Below the pieces are notes generated by a model, which was not told the DNA's origin, ran no database searches, and saw nothing but the letters and a program-made list of their open reading frames with translations. The position numbers and the translations under genes are program-made. From Variovorax sp. PBS-H4 (GTDB lineage Bacteria > Pseudomonadota > Gammaproteobacteria > Burkholderiales > Burkholderiaceae_C): a DNA stretch of 64,000 nucleotides. Below are positions 27,164 through 35,851 of this stretch, in pieces. The stretch spans positions 1,860,001-1,924,000 of the forward strand of contig NZ_LR594675.1 of the NCBI RefSeq assembly GCF_901827205.1, read 5' to 3'. Numbering within the stretch: the stretch's first letter is position 1; every line of letters starts with the position of its first letter.

Positions 27164-28975
27164 ATGACCAAGCAACCCCCCGCCACGCCCGCCCGCGCCG
27201 CCGTCACCGGCGTGCAGAAGATGACGCCCTCCGAGGCCTTCGTCGAAACCCTGGTCGCCAATGGCGTGACTGACATGTTCGGCATCATGGGTTCGGCCTT
27301 CATGGACGCGATGGACATCTTCGCGCCCGCCGGCATCCGCCTGATCCCCGTGGTGCACGAGCAGGGCGCCGGCCATATGGCCGATGGCTATGCGCGGGTC
27401 TCCGGCCGGCATGGCGTGGTGATCGGCCAGAACGGCCCCGGCATCAGCAACTGCGTGACCGCCATCGCGGCGGCCTACTGGGCGCACAGCCCGGTGGTGA
27501 TCGTCACGCCCGAGACCGGCACGATGGGCATGGGCCTGGGCGGCTTCCAGGAGGCCAACCAACTGCCCATGTTCCAGGAGTTCACCAAGTACCAAGGCCA
27601 TGTGAACAACCCCAAGCGCATGGCCGAGTACACGGCGCGCTGCTTCGACCGTGCGATCTCGGAGATGGGCCCGACCCAGCTCAACATCCCGCGTGACTAC
27701 TTCTATGGCGAGATCGAGTGCGAGATCCCGAAGCCGATGCGCGTGGAGCGCGGGTCCGGCGGCGAAAACAGCCTGGCGGCCGCCGTCGAGCTGCTGGCCA
27801 CCGCCAAGTTCCCCGTCATTCTCTCGGGCGGCGGCGTGGTGATGGGCGACGCGGTCGAGGAATGCAAGGCCCTGGCCGAGCGCCTCGGCGCACCGGTGGC
27901 CAACGGCTACCTGCGCAACGATTCATTCCCTGCCAGCCATCCGCTGTGGGCCGGCCCGCTGGGCTACCAGGGCAGCAAGGCCGCGATGAAGCTGATCGCG
28001 CAGGCTGACGTGGTGCTCGCGCTCGGCTCGCGCATGGGTCCGTTCGGCACGCTGCCGCAGCACGGCATGGATTACTGGCCCAAGCAGGCCAAGATCATCC
28101 AGGTCGAGGCCGAGCACACCAACCTGGGCCTGGTGAAGAAGATCACCGTGGGCATCCACGGCGATGCCAAGGCCGTGGCCAAGGCGCTGCTCGCGCGCCT
28201 GGCGGACCGCACGCTCGCGTGCGATGCCACGAAGGCCGAGCGCGCCGCGAAGATCAAGGAAGAGAAGGCCGCGTGGGAGAAGGAGCTCGACGGCTGGACC
28301 CACGAGCGCGACGCCTACAGCCTCGACATGATCCAGGAGGCCGAGAAGGAAGGCGGCAATTGGCTGCACCCGCGCCAGGTGCTGCGCGAGCTCGAGAAGG
28401 CCATGCCGCCGCGCGCCATGGTCTCCACCGACATCGGCAACATCAACGCCGTGGCCAACAGCTACCTGCGCTTCGAGGAGCCGAGGAGCTTCTTCGCACC
28501 GATGAGCTTCGGCAACTGCGGCTACTCGCTGCCCACCATGATCGGCGCCAAGCTGGCGGCACCGGATCGGCCAGCCATCGCCTACGCAGGCGACGGCGCC
28601 TGGGGCATGAGCATGGTCGAGATCATGACCTGCGTGCGCCACGACATCCCGGTGACCGCGGTGGTCTTCCACAACCGCCAGTGGGGCGCGGAGAAGAAGA
28701 ACCAGGTCGACTTCTACAACCGCCGCTTCGTCGCCGGTGAGCTGGAGAGCGAGAGCTTCGCGGGCATCGCCAAGGCCATGGGCGCCGAAGGCATCGTGGT
28801 CGACAAGCTGGAAGATGTGGGCCCTGCGCTCAAGAAGGCGGTCGACATGCAGATGAACCAGGGCAAGACCACGGTGATCGAGGTCATGTGCACGCGCGAA
28901 CTGGGCGACCCGTTCCGCCGCGACGCGCTCGCCAAGCCCGTGCGCCTGCTCGAGAAGTACAAGGACTTCACTTGA
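27164..28975 (+). CDS. xsc: Sulfoacetaldehyde acetyltransferase
   Basis: 603-residue thiamine-diphosphate enzyme. It converts sulfoacetaldehyde and phosphate to acetyl phosphate and sulfite in the cytoplasm, the point where the C-S bond of sulfonates is broken. The TPP glutamate is E66 in VVHEQGAGHMADGYARVSG. The TPP-Mg motif GDGAWGMSMVEI starts near residue 476 and runs to HNRQWG. The Xsc-type sequences GSAFMDAMDIFAPAGIR, GFQEANQLPMFQEFTKYQ and QWGAEKKNQVDFYN support the specific assignment over acetolactate synthase. AGGAGA precedes ATG 27164. It is followed by pta with a 4-bp overlap. Confidence 0.93.
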   Translation: MTKQPPATPARAAVTGVQKMTPSEAFVETLVANGVTDMFGIMGSAFMDAMDIFAPAGIRLIPVVHEQGAGHMADGYARVSGRHGVVIGQNGPGISNCVTAIAAAYWAHSPVVIVTPETGTMGMGLGGFQEANQLPMFQEFTKYQGHVNNPKRMAEYTARCFDRAISEMGPTQLNIPRDYFYGEIECEIPKPMRVERGSGGENSLAAAVELLATAKFPVILSGGGVVMGDAVEECKALAERLGAPVANGYLRNDSFPASHPLWAGPLGYQGSKAAMKLIAQADVVLALGSRMGPFGTLPQHGMDYWPKQAKIIQVEAEHTNLGLVKKITVGIHGDAKAVAKALLARLADRTLACDATKAERAAKIKEEKAAWEKELDGWTHERDAYSLDMIQEAEKEGGNWLHPRQVLRELEKAMPPRAMVSTDIGNINAVANSYLRFEEPRSFFAPMSFGNCGYSLPTMIGAKLAAPDRPAIAYAGDGAWGMSMVEIMTCVRHDIPVTAVVFHNRQWGAEKKNQVDFYNRRFVAGELESESFAGIAKAMGAEGIVVDKLEDVGPALKKAVDMQMNQGKTTVIEVMCTRELGDPFRRDALAKPVRLLEKYKDFT

Positions 28976-29940
28976 CTCTCCCCCAAGGGCTTTTGCCGGC
29001 GGTGAGCGAGACCGCGGTGCATCCCCGGCTCGACGCCCTGGTGGCCCGGGCGTGCGAGCGGGCGAAGACCCAACGGGTGCGCATCGGGCTGGTCCATCCC
29101 TGCGACGCGGCAGCGCTCGACGCGGCTGCACGCATTCACGACGAGGCGCTCGCGCAGCCGGTGCTGATCGGCCCGCGCGAAGCCATCCTGCGCGCGGCCG
29201 CCACCGCCGGGGTCGATGCGGACGATTTCGAGATCATCGACAGCAGCGACACCGCCGCCGAGAGCGCGCGCCGCGCCGTGGCCCTGGCGCGCGAGGGCGC
29301 AGTGGCCGCGCTCATGAAAGGCTCGCTGCACACCGACGAGCTGATGTCCGCCGTGGTCGACAAGACCATCGGCCTGCGTGGCGACACGCGCATCAGCCAT
29401 CTCTTCCTGTTCGACCTGCCGCGCTACCCCAAGCTGCTGGGCGTGGCCGATTGCGTGGTAAACATCGCGCCGTCGCTGAAGGCGAAGGCCGACATCCTGG
29501 GCAACGCCGTCGGCCTGTTGCGCAAGCTGGGCATTGCCGAGCCCAAGGTCGGCATCGTGGCCGCGGTGGAGACGGTGAACCCGGCCATCCCGGCCACCGT
29601 CGATGCGCAGGCGCTGGTCGCGATGGCGCGCGCCGGCGCCTGGCCGGGTGCACGGGTCGAAGGCCCCTTCGGCTTCGACAACGTGATCTCGGCCGAGGCC
29701 GCACGCATCAAGAACATCGAGTCGCAAGTGGCCGGCGACGCCGACCTCCTGCTGGTTCCCGATCTCAATGCCGGCAACATGCTCTACAAGAGCTTCATCT
29801 ATATCGGCGGCGGTGAATGCGCCGGACTCGTGCTGGGCGCACGCGTGCCGATCGTGCTGACCTCGCGCGCGGACTCGCTGGCTTCGCGCATTGCGTCGGT
29901 GGCGCTGGCGGTGCTCGGAGCGGCGCAGGACCCGGCCTGA
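28972..29940 (+). CDS. pta: Phosphate acetyltransferase
   Basis: About 322-residue phosphate acetyl/butyryltransferase (short Pta form without the N-terminal domain). It would convert acetyl phosphate from Xsc into acetyl-CoA. Family sequences visible include VAALMKGSLHTDELM, RISHLFLFDLPRYPK, VEGPFGFDNVISAEAARIKNI and LLVPDLNAGNMLYKSFIYIGG. The start is uncertain: TTG 28972 overlaps the xsc stop (TTGA) and has AAGGA six bases upstream, so I prefer it; GTG 29002 is the alternative. xsc-pta pairs are the standard end of taurine, isethionate and sulfoacetate pathways. The stop directly abuts that of the convergent LysR gene. Confidence 0.9.
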   Translation: MTLPQGLLPAVSETAVHPRLDALVARACERAKTQRVRIGLVHPCDAAALDAAARIHDEALAQPVLIGPREAILRAAATAGVDADDFEIIDSSDTAAESARRAVALAREGAVAALMKGSLHTDELMSAVVDKTIGLRGDTRISHLFLFDLPRYPKLLGVADCVVNIAPSLKAKADILGNAVGLLRKLGIAEPKVGIVAAVETVNPAIPATVDAQALVAMARAGAWPGARVEGPFGFDNVISAEAARIKNIESQVAGDADLLLVPDLNAGNMLYKSFIYIGGGECAGLVLGARVPIVLTSRADSLASRIASVALAVLGAAQDPA

Positions 29941-30846
29941 TCAATTCCCCGACGCGCCCTTGCAGAAGTCGATGAACCCCTGCATCGTGCGCCCCGGCCG
30001 CCGCTCGCGATGCAGCACGATCGACAGCGCCCGCGAGTTCTTCGGCAACGTTGTCTTCAGCTCCACCAGCGAGCCATCGGCCAGCGCATCCGCCACGGCA
30101 TAGCGCGACATGCAGCCGACGCCCACGCCCGAGGCCACGACGCGCTTGATGGCGTGGCTGCTGCCCATCTCGAGCTCGATGTTGAGCGGGCCGACGCGCC
30201 GCGCCAGCCAGTCGTTGGTGGCCTCGCGCGTCCCGGATCCTTCCTCGCGCAGCACCCATCCAGCTTCCGCCAACTCGCGCACGCCGGCCATGCGGCCCGC
30301 CAGCGGGTGCGTCGGCGCGGCCACGATCACCATCTCGTCGCTGAGCCATCGGTGCACCGCGAGGTCGGGATGCGTCTGCCGACCCTCGATGAAACCGACG
30401 TCGGCATCGAAGCCGACCACCGCGGCGATCACGTCGGTGCTGTTCCCGATGATCAGCCGCGCGCGCGCCTGCGGGTTCTGCTGCTTCCAGCGCAACACGA
30501 TCCCGGGCAGCAGGTATTCACCCGTGGTGAAGCTGGCCGCGACGCGCAGCGGCGTCTGCTGGTCAGTGAAGAACAAGGCCTGCAGCTCCGCAGCCTGGTC
30601 CACCAGCGAGACCGAGCGCGCCAGCAGCGCACGGCCATTTTCGTTGAGCACCAGGCGCCGGCCGATGCGGTCGAACAGCTGGGCACCGAGCGCGGCCTCC
30701 AGGTCGGCCAGGGCGGCGCTGGCGGCCGATTGCGAGCGCGCCACGCGGCCGGCGGCGGCGCGCGTCGAGCCTTCGCGCGCGGTGGCGGCGAAGACTTCAA
30801 GCTGGCGCAGCGTGACGCGCAGGCGATGATCGGTTTTTTCGGTCAT
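29941..30846 (-). CDS. LysR-family regulator divergent from soeABC
   Basis: 301-residue LysR-type regulator of the CysB/CysL/CbbR-like subgroup. The helix-turn-helix is at about residues 12-70 (LRQLEVFAATAREGSTRAAAGRVARSQSAASAALADLE) and the effector domain has LRVAASFTTGEYLLPGIV and WVLREEGSGTREATN. It is divergent from the molybdoenzyme genes with about 85 bp to the preferred soeA start and shares that gap as its control region. Regulation of sulfite oxidation is the natural inference. It is convergent with pta with no gap between the two stops. Confidence 0.9.
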   Translation of the reverse strand: MTEKTDHRLRVTLRQLEVFAATAREGSTRAAAGRVARSQSAASAALADLEAALGAQLFDRIGRRLVLNENGRALLARSVSLVDQAAELQALFFTDQQTPLRVAASFTTGEYLLPGIVLRWKQQNPQARARLIIGNSTDVIAAVVGFDADVGFIEGRQTHPDLAVHRWLSDEMVIVAAPTHPLAGRMAGVRELAEAGWVLREEGSGTREATNDWLARRVGPLNIELEMGSSHAIKRVVASGVGVGCMSRYAVADALADGSLVELKTTLPKNSRALSIVLHRERRPGRTMQGFIDFCKGASGN

Positions 30847-30861
30847 GATGAACTGAATTAC

Positions 30862-30894
30862 CTGCTTTTTTGTTCAGAAGCAGAACCCTATCAT
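30862..30894 (+). promoter_or_regulatory. LysR-type box and -10 region upstream of soeA
   Basis: Inverted repeat CTGCTT-N10-AAGCAG (30862-30883), typical of a LysR-type binding site. A TATCAT element (30889-30894) follows and could be the -10 of a regulator-dependent promoter with a poor -35. The -10 overlaps an ATG at 30893, which is one reason for preferring the later TTG start of soeA. Inferred from pattern and position. Confidence 0.45.
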
Positions 30895-30931
30895 GGGTAG
30901 AGAAACCCCCACGACAACCGGAGGCAGCGCC

Positions 30932-33850
30932 TTGCTCAACTTTCTTTCGCGCGAGCCCATTCACGACCCGCTCGCGTCGCCGACCCCCACGGCCGACACC
31001 GAGGTCAAGACCACCACCTGCTACATGTGCGCCTGCCGCTGCGGCATCCGCGTGCACCTGCGGGACGGCGAGGTGCGCTACATCGACGGCAATCCGGACC
31101 ATCCGCTGAACCAGGGCGTGATCTGCGCGAAGGGGTCGTCGGGAATCATGAAGCAGGTGTCGCCGGCGCGGCTCACGCAGCCGCTGCTGCGCAAGCCCGG
31201 CAGCGATCGGGGCGCGGGCGAGTTCGAACCGATCAGCTGGGAGCGGGCGTTCGACCTGCTCACCGAGCGGCTGCAGAAGATCCGCTCGACGGATCCGAAG
31301 AAGTTCGCACTCTTCACCGGCCGCGACCAGATGCAGGCGCTCACCGGCCTGTTCGCGCGGCAGTTCGGCACGCCCAACTATGCGGCGCATGGCGGTTTCT
31401 GCTCGGTCAACATGGCCGCCGGCATGATCTACACCGTGGGGGGCAGCTTCTGGGAGTTCGGTGGCCCCGACCTCGACCGCGCCAAGCTGTTCGTGATGAT
31501 CGGCACTGCGGAGGACCATCACAGCAACCCGATGAAGATCGCCATCAGCAAGTTCAAGCGCAATGGCGGGCGCTTCATCTCCATCAACCCGGTGCGCACC
31601 GGCTACTCGGCGATCGCCGACGAATGGATTCCCATCAAGCCCGGCACCGACGGCGCGCTGTTCATGGCGCTGCTGCACGAGCTGATCGGGAACGAACTCG
31701 TCGACCACGCCTTCCTCAAGCGCTTCACCAACGCCCCGCAGCTGGTCGTGCTGGACGACTGCGAGCGCCAGGGCCTGTTCGCCTTCGACCCGGAGCGCGG
31801 GCCGCCAGGCGACGGCCGCCATCCGCACAACAAGCTGGTGTGGGACAAGGCCTCGGGCAGCGTGAAGCCGGCGTACCCGGAAGGCATCGCCGACGGCTGC
31901 GACCCGGCGCTGGAGGGCCACTACACGCTGGACGACGGCACGCGCGTGGCGCCCTCGTTCCAGCTGCTGCGCGAGCGCGTGGCCAGCTGCACGCCCAAAT
32001 GGGCATCGGCCATCACCGGCATCGACCCCGAGCGCATCCGCAAGCTGGCGCGCGAGATGGGCGAGACGGCGCTGCAGCAGGCGTTCGAGCTGCCCATCCC
32101 CTGGACCGATGCCTGGGGCAAGAAGCACCCGACCACCCAGGGCCGACCCGTGGCCTTCCACGCCATGCGCGGGTTGGCGGCGCATTCCAATGGCTTCCAG
32201 ACCGTGCGTGCGCTGGCCGTGCTGATGAGCGTGCTGGGCACCATCGATGCGCCCGGCGGCTTCAGGCACAAGGCGCCGTACCCGCGGCACATCGTGCCCA
32301 ACTACCGCGCCTTCAACGCGCCGGAAATGATCCAGCCGAACACGCCGCTCAATGCGGCGCCATTGGGTTTCCCGGCCAATCCGGACGAACTGGCGATCAA
32401 CCCCGACGGCTCGCCCATCCGCATCGACCATGCCTTCTCGTGGGAGCACCCGCTGTCGGCCCACGGGCTGATGCACAACGTGATCACCAACGCGGTGAAG
32501 GGCGACCCTTACCGCATCGACACGCTGCTGATCTTCATGGCCAACATGGCCTGGAATTCCAGCATGAACACGATGGCCGTGCGCGAAATGCTCAACCGCA
32601 AGGACGAGCAGGGCGAGTACATGATCCCGTTCCTGGTCGTCTGCGATGCCTTCCAGAGCGAGACCGTGGCTTTCGCCGACCTGGTGCTGCCCGACACGAC
32701 CTATCTCGAGCGGCACGATGTGATGAGCATGCTCGACCGGCCCATCTCCGAATTCGACGGGCCTGTGGATTCGGTGCGCATCCCGGTGGTGCCGCCCACC
32801 GGCCAGTGCAAGCCCTTCCAGGAGGTGCTGATCGAGCTGGCATCGCGCATGAAGTTTCCGGCCTTCACCACGCCGGAAGGCGAGCGCAAGTTCACCGGCT
32901 ACCCGGACTTCGTCGTCAACTTCCAGCCGCAGCCGGGCATCGGCTTCCTGATGGGCTGGCGCGGCAAGGACGGCGACCAGCACTTGCGCGGCGAGCCCAA
33001 TCCGAAGCAGTGGGAGGCCTATGCGCAGAACAACTGCGTGTTCCAGTACCACATGCCGGAGACGATGCACTACATGCGCAACTGGAACCGCGAGTACCTG
33101 GACTTCGCCAAGGACAAGGGCTGGCGACAGAAGAACGACGTGGTGCAGTTGGCGCTGTACTCCGACACGCTGCAGAGCTTCCGCCTCGCGGCCCAGGGCA
33201 AGAGCGCGGGCCGCCAGCCACCGGATGCGCTGCGCGAGCGCATCGACACCTACTTCGATCCGCTGCCCTTCTGGTATCCGCCGCTCGAGGAGGCCGCCAC
33301 CGAGCTGGAGGCCTATCCGCTCAATGCCATTACGCAGCGGCCCATGGCCCAGTATCACTCCTGGGATTCGCAGAACGCCTGGCTGCGGCAGATCCACAGC
33401 CACAACTACCTGCACGTGAACCCGGCCACTGCCAGGGCCGCGGGCATCGCCGACGGTGGCTGGTGCTGGGTCGAGAGCCAGTGGGGCAAGGTGCGCTGCA
33501 TGCTGCGCTACAGCGAGGCCGTCGAGCCCGGCACTGTCTGGACCTGGAACGCCATCGGGAAGGCCGACGGTGCCTGGCAGCTTGCGCCGGGCGCTGACGA
33601 GGCCCGCAAGGGCTTCCTGCTGAACCACCTGATCTCCGAGGAGTTGCCCTTCGACGGGAAGACCATCAGCAACTCCGATCCGGTCACCGGCCAGGCCGGC
33701 TGGTACGACGTCCGCGTGCGCATTCGGCCCGCCGAGCCCGAGGAGCCGCACGAGAGCTTCCCGCAGACTGCCACTATGCCGGCGGCGCCGGGCGTGCTGG
33801 GCAAGGCGGCGAGCGTGCTTACCTATTTCGCGGGGAGGAACAGGAAATGA
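30932..33850 (+). CDS. soeA: Molybdopterin oxidoreductase catalytic subunit, SoeA-like (putative sulfite dehydrogenase)
   Basis: 972-residue DMSO-reductase-family catalytic subunit. The N-terminal [4Fe-4S] site is C30-x2-C33-x3-C37-x27-C65 (CYMCACRCGI and GVICAKGSSG), followed by molybdopterin domains (PISWERAFDLL, FCSVNMAAGMIYTVGG, PVRTGYSAIADEWIPIKPGTDGAL) and the C-terminal dinucleotide-binding domain. No Tat signal is present, so it should stay in the cytoplasm, as known for SoeABC sulfite dehydrogenase of Allochromatium. TTG 30932 has GGAGG 7 bp upstream; ATG 30893 would add 13 residues, has no ribosome site and overlaps a possible -10. Xsc and Pta next door produce sulfite, which supports this role over formate, thiosulfate or polysulfide substrates. 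Confidence 0.8.
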   Translation: MLNFLSREPIHDPLASPTPTADTEVKTTTCYMCACRCGIRVHLRDGEVRYIDGNPDHPLNQGVICAKGSSGIMKQVSPARLTQPLLRKPGSDRGAGEFEPISWERAFDLLTERLQKIRSTDPKKFALFTGRDQMQALTGLFARQFGTPNYAAHGGFCSVNMAAGMIYTVGGSFWEFGGPDLDRAKLFVMIGTAEDHHSNPMKIAISKFKRNGGRFISINPVRTGYSAIADEWIPIKPGTDGALFMALLHELIGNELVDHAFLKRFTNAPQLVVLDDCERQGLFAFDPERGPPGDGRHPHNKLVWDKASGSVKPAYPEGIADGCDPALEGHYTLDDGTRVAPSFQLLRERVASCTPKWASAITGIDPERIRKLAREMGETALQQAFELPIPWTDAWGKKHPTTQGRPVAFHAMRGLAAHSNGFQTVRALAVLMSVLGTIDAPGGFRHKAPYPRHIVPNYRAFNAPEMIQPNTPLNAAPLGFPANPDELAINPDGSPIRIDHAFSWEHPLSAHGLMHNVITNAVKGDPYRIDTLLIFMANMAWNSSMNTMAVREMLNRKDEQGEYMIPFLVVCDAFQSETVAFADLVLPDTTYLERHDVMSMLDRPISEFDGPVDSVRIPVVPPTGQCKPFQEVLIELASRMKFPAFTTPEGERKFTGYPDFVVNFQPQPGIGFLMGWRGKDGDQHLRGEPNPKQWEAYAQNNCVFQYHMPETMHYMRNWNREYLDFAKDKGWRQKNDVVQLALYSDTLQSFRLAAQGKSAGRQPPDALRERIDTYFDPLPFWYPPLEEAATELEAYPLNAITQRPMAQYHSWDSQNAWLRQIHSHNYLHVNPATARAAGIADGGWCWVESQWGKVRCMLRYSEAVEPGTVWTWNAIGKADGAWQLAPGADEARKGFLLNHLISEELPFDGKTISNSDPVTGQAGWYDVRVRIRPAEPEEPHESFPQTATMPAAPGVLGKAASVLTYFAGRNRK

Positions 33851-34737
33851 TGCAGTGGCTCAAAGACTTGATGGCGTCCGCTGGGCAGCCGGTGCGCGAG
33901 CCCGCGCTGGCAGCGGCCGGCGGCGCTTGCGGCGAGGGTTGCGGGTGCGGCTCGACGGCAGCCTCTGCGACTGTGCGGGACGTGGAACCAAGGCCGCCCG
34001 TCGCGCAACGCAGCGCGGCGCCTCGCAGCGGTCAAGACCGCGTGCGTGCCGAGCCCGGCGAGACGCTGGCCAAGCAGCTCGCCTTGGTCATCGACCTGAA
34101 CGTCTGCGTCGGCTGCCACGCCTGCGTGACCTCCTGCAAGCAGTGGAACACCTCCGGCAGCGCCGGCCCGCTGGCCGATGAAAAGCCTTATGGCGCCGAC
34201 CCCACGGGCACCTTCTTCAACCGCGTGCAAACCTATGAGGCCAACACCTTCCCGGGCACCGAGACCATCCACTTTCCCAAGAGCTGCCTGCACTGCGAGG
34301 ACCCGCCCTGCGTGCCGGTGTGCCCTACCGGCGCCAGCTACAAGCGCAAGGAAGACGGCATCGTGCTGGTCGATTACGACAAGTGCATCGGCTGCAAGTA
34401 CTGCGCCTGGGCCTGCCCTTACGGCGCGCGCGAGCTCGACGAGGAGCGCCAGGTCATGACCAAGTGCACGCTCTGCGTGGACCGCATCTACGACGAGAAG
34501 CTGCCCAAGGAAGACCGCAAGCCGGCCTGCGTGAAGGCGTGCCCCACCGGCGCGCGCCTGTTCGGCGACGTGAAGGACCCGGAATCCGAAGTCTCGAAGG
34601 CGATCCGCGAGCGTGGCGGCTATTCGCTGATGCCCGAGTGGGAGACCAACCCGGCCAACCAGTACCTGCCACGGCGCGTGACCGACGAAGCGGGCGGCGC
34701 GACCAAGATCCAGCCCAGGTTGGGAGGCATGTCGTGA
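33847..34737 (+). CDS. soeB: Iron-sulfur electron-transfer subunit, SoeB-like
   Basis: 296-residue subunit with four ferredoxin-type cysteine clusters: CVGCHACVTSC (87-97), CLHCEDPPCVPVCP (147-160), CIGCKYCAWACP (180-191) and CTLC...CVKACP (207-233). This is the DmsB/PsrB/SoeB pattern that wires the molybdenum subunit to the membrane anchor. The first 75 residues are an atypical extension with a Cys-Gly-rich patch (GGACGEGCGCG, cysteines 28, 32, 34) and a Pro/Arg-rich linker. ATG 33847 overlaps the soeA stop (ATGA), and the stop overlaps the soeC start. Confidence 0.88.
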   Translation: MMQWLKDLMASAGQPVREPALAAAGGACGEGCGCGSTAASATVRDVEPRPPVAQRSAAPRSGQDRVRAEPGETLAKQLALVIDLNVCVGCHACVTSCKQWNTSGSAGPLADEKPYGADPTGTFFNRVQTYEANTFPGTETIHFPKSCLHCEDPPCVPVCPTGASYKRKEDGIVLVDYDKCIGCKYCAWACPYGARELDEERQVMTKCTLCVDRIYDEKLPKEDRKPACVKACPTGARLFGDVKDPESEVSKAIRERGGYSLMPEWETNPANQYLPRRVTDEAGGATKIQPRLGGMS

Positions 34738-35657
34738 ACCCCGCGTTCTCGGTCGTCGTCTTCACCGCCGTCGCCGGCGCCGCGCAGGGGCTGGTCGTGA
34801 CGCTCGCCCTTGCCGTGCTCGCCGGCATGCCGCTTGCACCCGGCTTTCTCGGCGTGTCGCTGATCGTGGCCGAGGCGATGCTGCTGGTCGGCCTCGGCGC
34901 CTCCTTCGGTCATTTGGGCCGGCCCGAGCGTGCCTGGCGCGCGGTGCTGATGTGGCGCACGTCGTGGCTCTCGCGCGAGGTCATCGTGCTGCCCACCTTC
35001 ATCGCGGTGGTGGCACTGTGGTGGCTGGCGCTGCGCGGCGGCATCCATACGCCGTGGCTGCCGCTGGCCGCGACCGCCGTCGCGGCCTTGCTCTGGTACT
35101 GCACCGCGATGATCTACGCCTGCCTGCGATTCATCCAGGAATGGGCGCAACCGCTGACGCTGGTCAACTTCACGCTGATCGGGCTGTCCTCGGGCCTCAT
35201 CCTCGCCAGCGCACTGGCCGCACTGATGGGCGAGCCGGGCCTGCTGCGCGTGAGCGGGCCCTGCGCATTCGTCATCACCCTTGCGGCGTGGGGCACGCGG
35301 GCAATGTCGCTGCGCCGCAATGCCGCGCTGGTGCCGCGCTCCACGCTGCAGACCGCCACCGGCATCCGCGCGCCCAAGCTGGTGCAGAAGTCGATGGGCA
35401 TGTCGGCGGGCTCCTTCAACACGCGCGAGTTCTTTCATGGCGCAAGTCGCGCTGCGTTGAAGCAGGTCAAGCTGGGCTTCCTCGTGCTGGGCTTCGCGCT
35501 GCCGGCGCTGTTGCTGCTGTGGGGCATAGCGGCGCACTCGTCGCTTGCGTTTGTGCTGGCGTTGCTGGTGCAGGTGCCGGGACTGCTGGCCGAGCGCTGG
35601 TTTTTCTTTGCGCAGGCGCGGCATCCGCAGAACTTGTATTACCAGGTCGTGTCCTGA
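34734..35657 (+). CDS. soeC: DmsC/SoeC-like membrane anchor subunit
   Basis: 307-residue integral membrane protein of the DmsC family with about eight hydrophobic helices (for example FTAVAGAAQGLVVTLALAVLAG, PTFIAVVALWWLALRGG, LGFLVLGFALPALLLLWGI). It contains the family sequences SFGHLGRPERAWRA and TSWLSREV. It would pass electrons from SoeB to quinone. The start is GTG 34734, overlapping the soeB TGA (GTGA), with GGGAGG seven bases upstream; three successive 4-bp overlaps show soeABC is translated as a unit. A strong terminator follows directly. Confidence 0.88.
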   Translation: MNPAFSVVVFTAVAGAAQGLVVTLALAVLAGMPLAPGFLGVSLIVAEAMLLVGLGASFGHLGRPERAWRAVLMWRTSWLSREVIVLPTFIAVVALWWLALRGGIHTPWLPLAATAVAALLWYCTAMIYACLRFIQEWAQPLTLVNFTLIGLSSGLILASALAALMGEPGLLRVSGPCAFVITLAAWGTRAMSLRRNAALVPRSTLQTATGIRAPKLVQKSMGMSAGSFNTREFFHGASRAALKQVKLGFLVLGFALPALLLLWGIAAHSSLAFVLALLVQVPGLLAERWFFFAQARHPQNLYYQVVS

Positions 35658-35667
35658 GCGGGGGCGC

Positions 35668-35704
35668 AAAAAAAAAGCCGGCACTTTGGTGCCGGCTTTT
35701 TTTT
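35668..35704 (+). terminator. Rho-independent terminator after soeABC
   Basis: Perfect 10-bp stem AAGCCGGCAC-TTTG-GTGCCGGCTT followed by a run of eight T and preceded by a run of A, so it could act in both directions. It closes the soeABC operon and isolates it from the lectin gene downstream. Confidence 0.92.
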
Positions 35705-35754
35705 GTCTCTGTCGATGTCTGTGGGTGCCGCACTGGCACATTGCCGGCGCTGGC

Positions 35755-35803
35755 ACAACTACCAACTCTGGTAGTTGTCGGTCAAATTGCTTGCCTCTAG
35801 CAT
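35755..35803 (+). promoter_or_regulatory. 24-bp palindrome overlapping a promoter of the lectin gene
   Basis: Perfect inverted repeat with 10-bp arms ACAACTACCA and TGGTAGTTGT around ACTC (35755-35778). Its right end overlaps TTGTCG (35775-35780), which is 17 bp from TAGCAT (35798-35803), a moderate sigma-70 type promoter pointing at the lectin gene 48 bp on. There is no T-run, so an operator is likelier than a terminator. Binding protein unknown. Confidence 0.5.
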
Positions 35804-35851
35804 CGGCCGCCGCTCTATTTCGGAGCGACTAACCAGCAAGAAGGGAAGAGA

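Noticed and set aside
30932..35657. Formate dehydrogenase or dimethylsulfoxide reductase as the function of the molybdoenzyme
   Set aside because: No Tat signal and a DmsC-type anchor fit SoeABC, and the neighbours make sulfite; still, the substrate is inferred and not proven by sequence.
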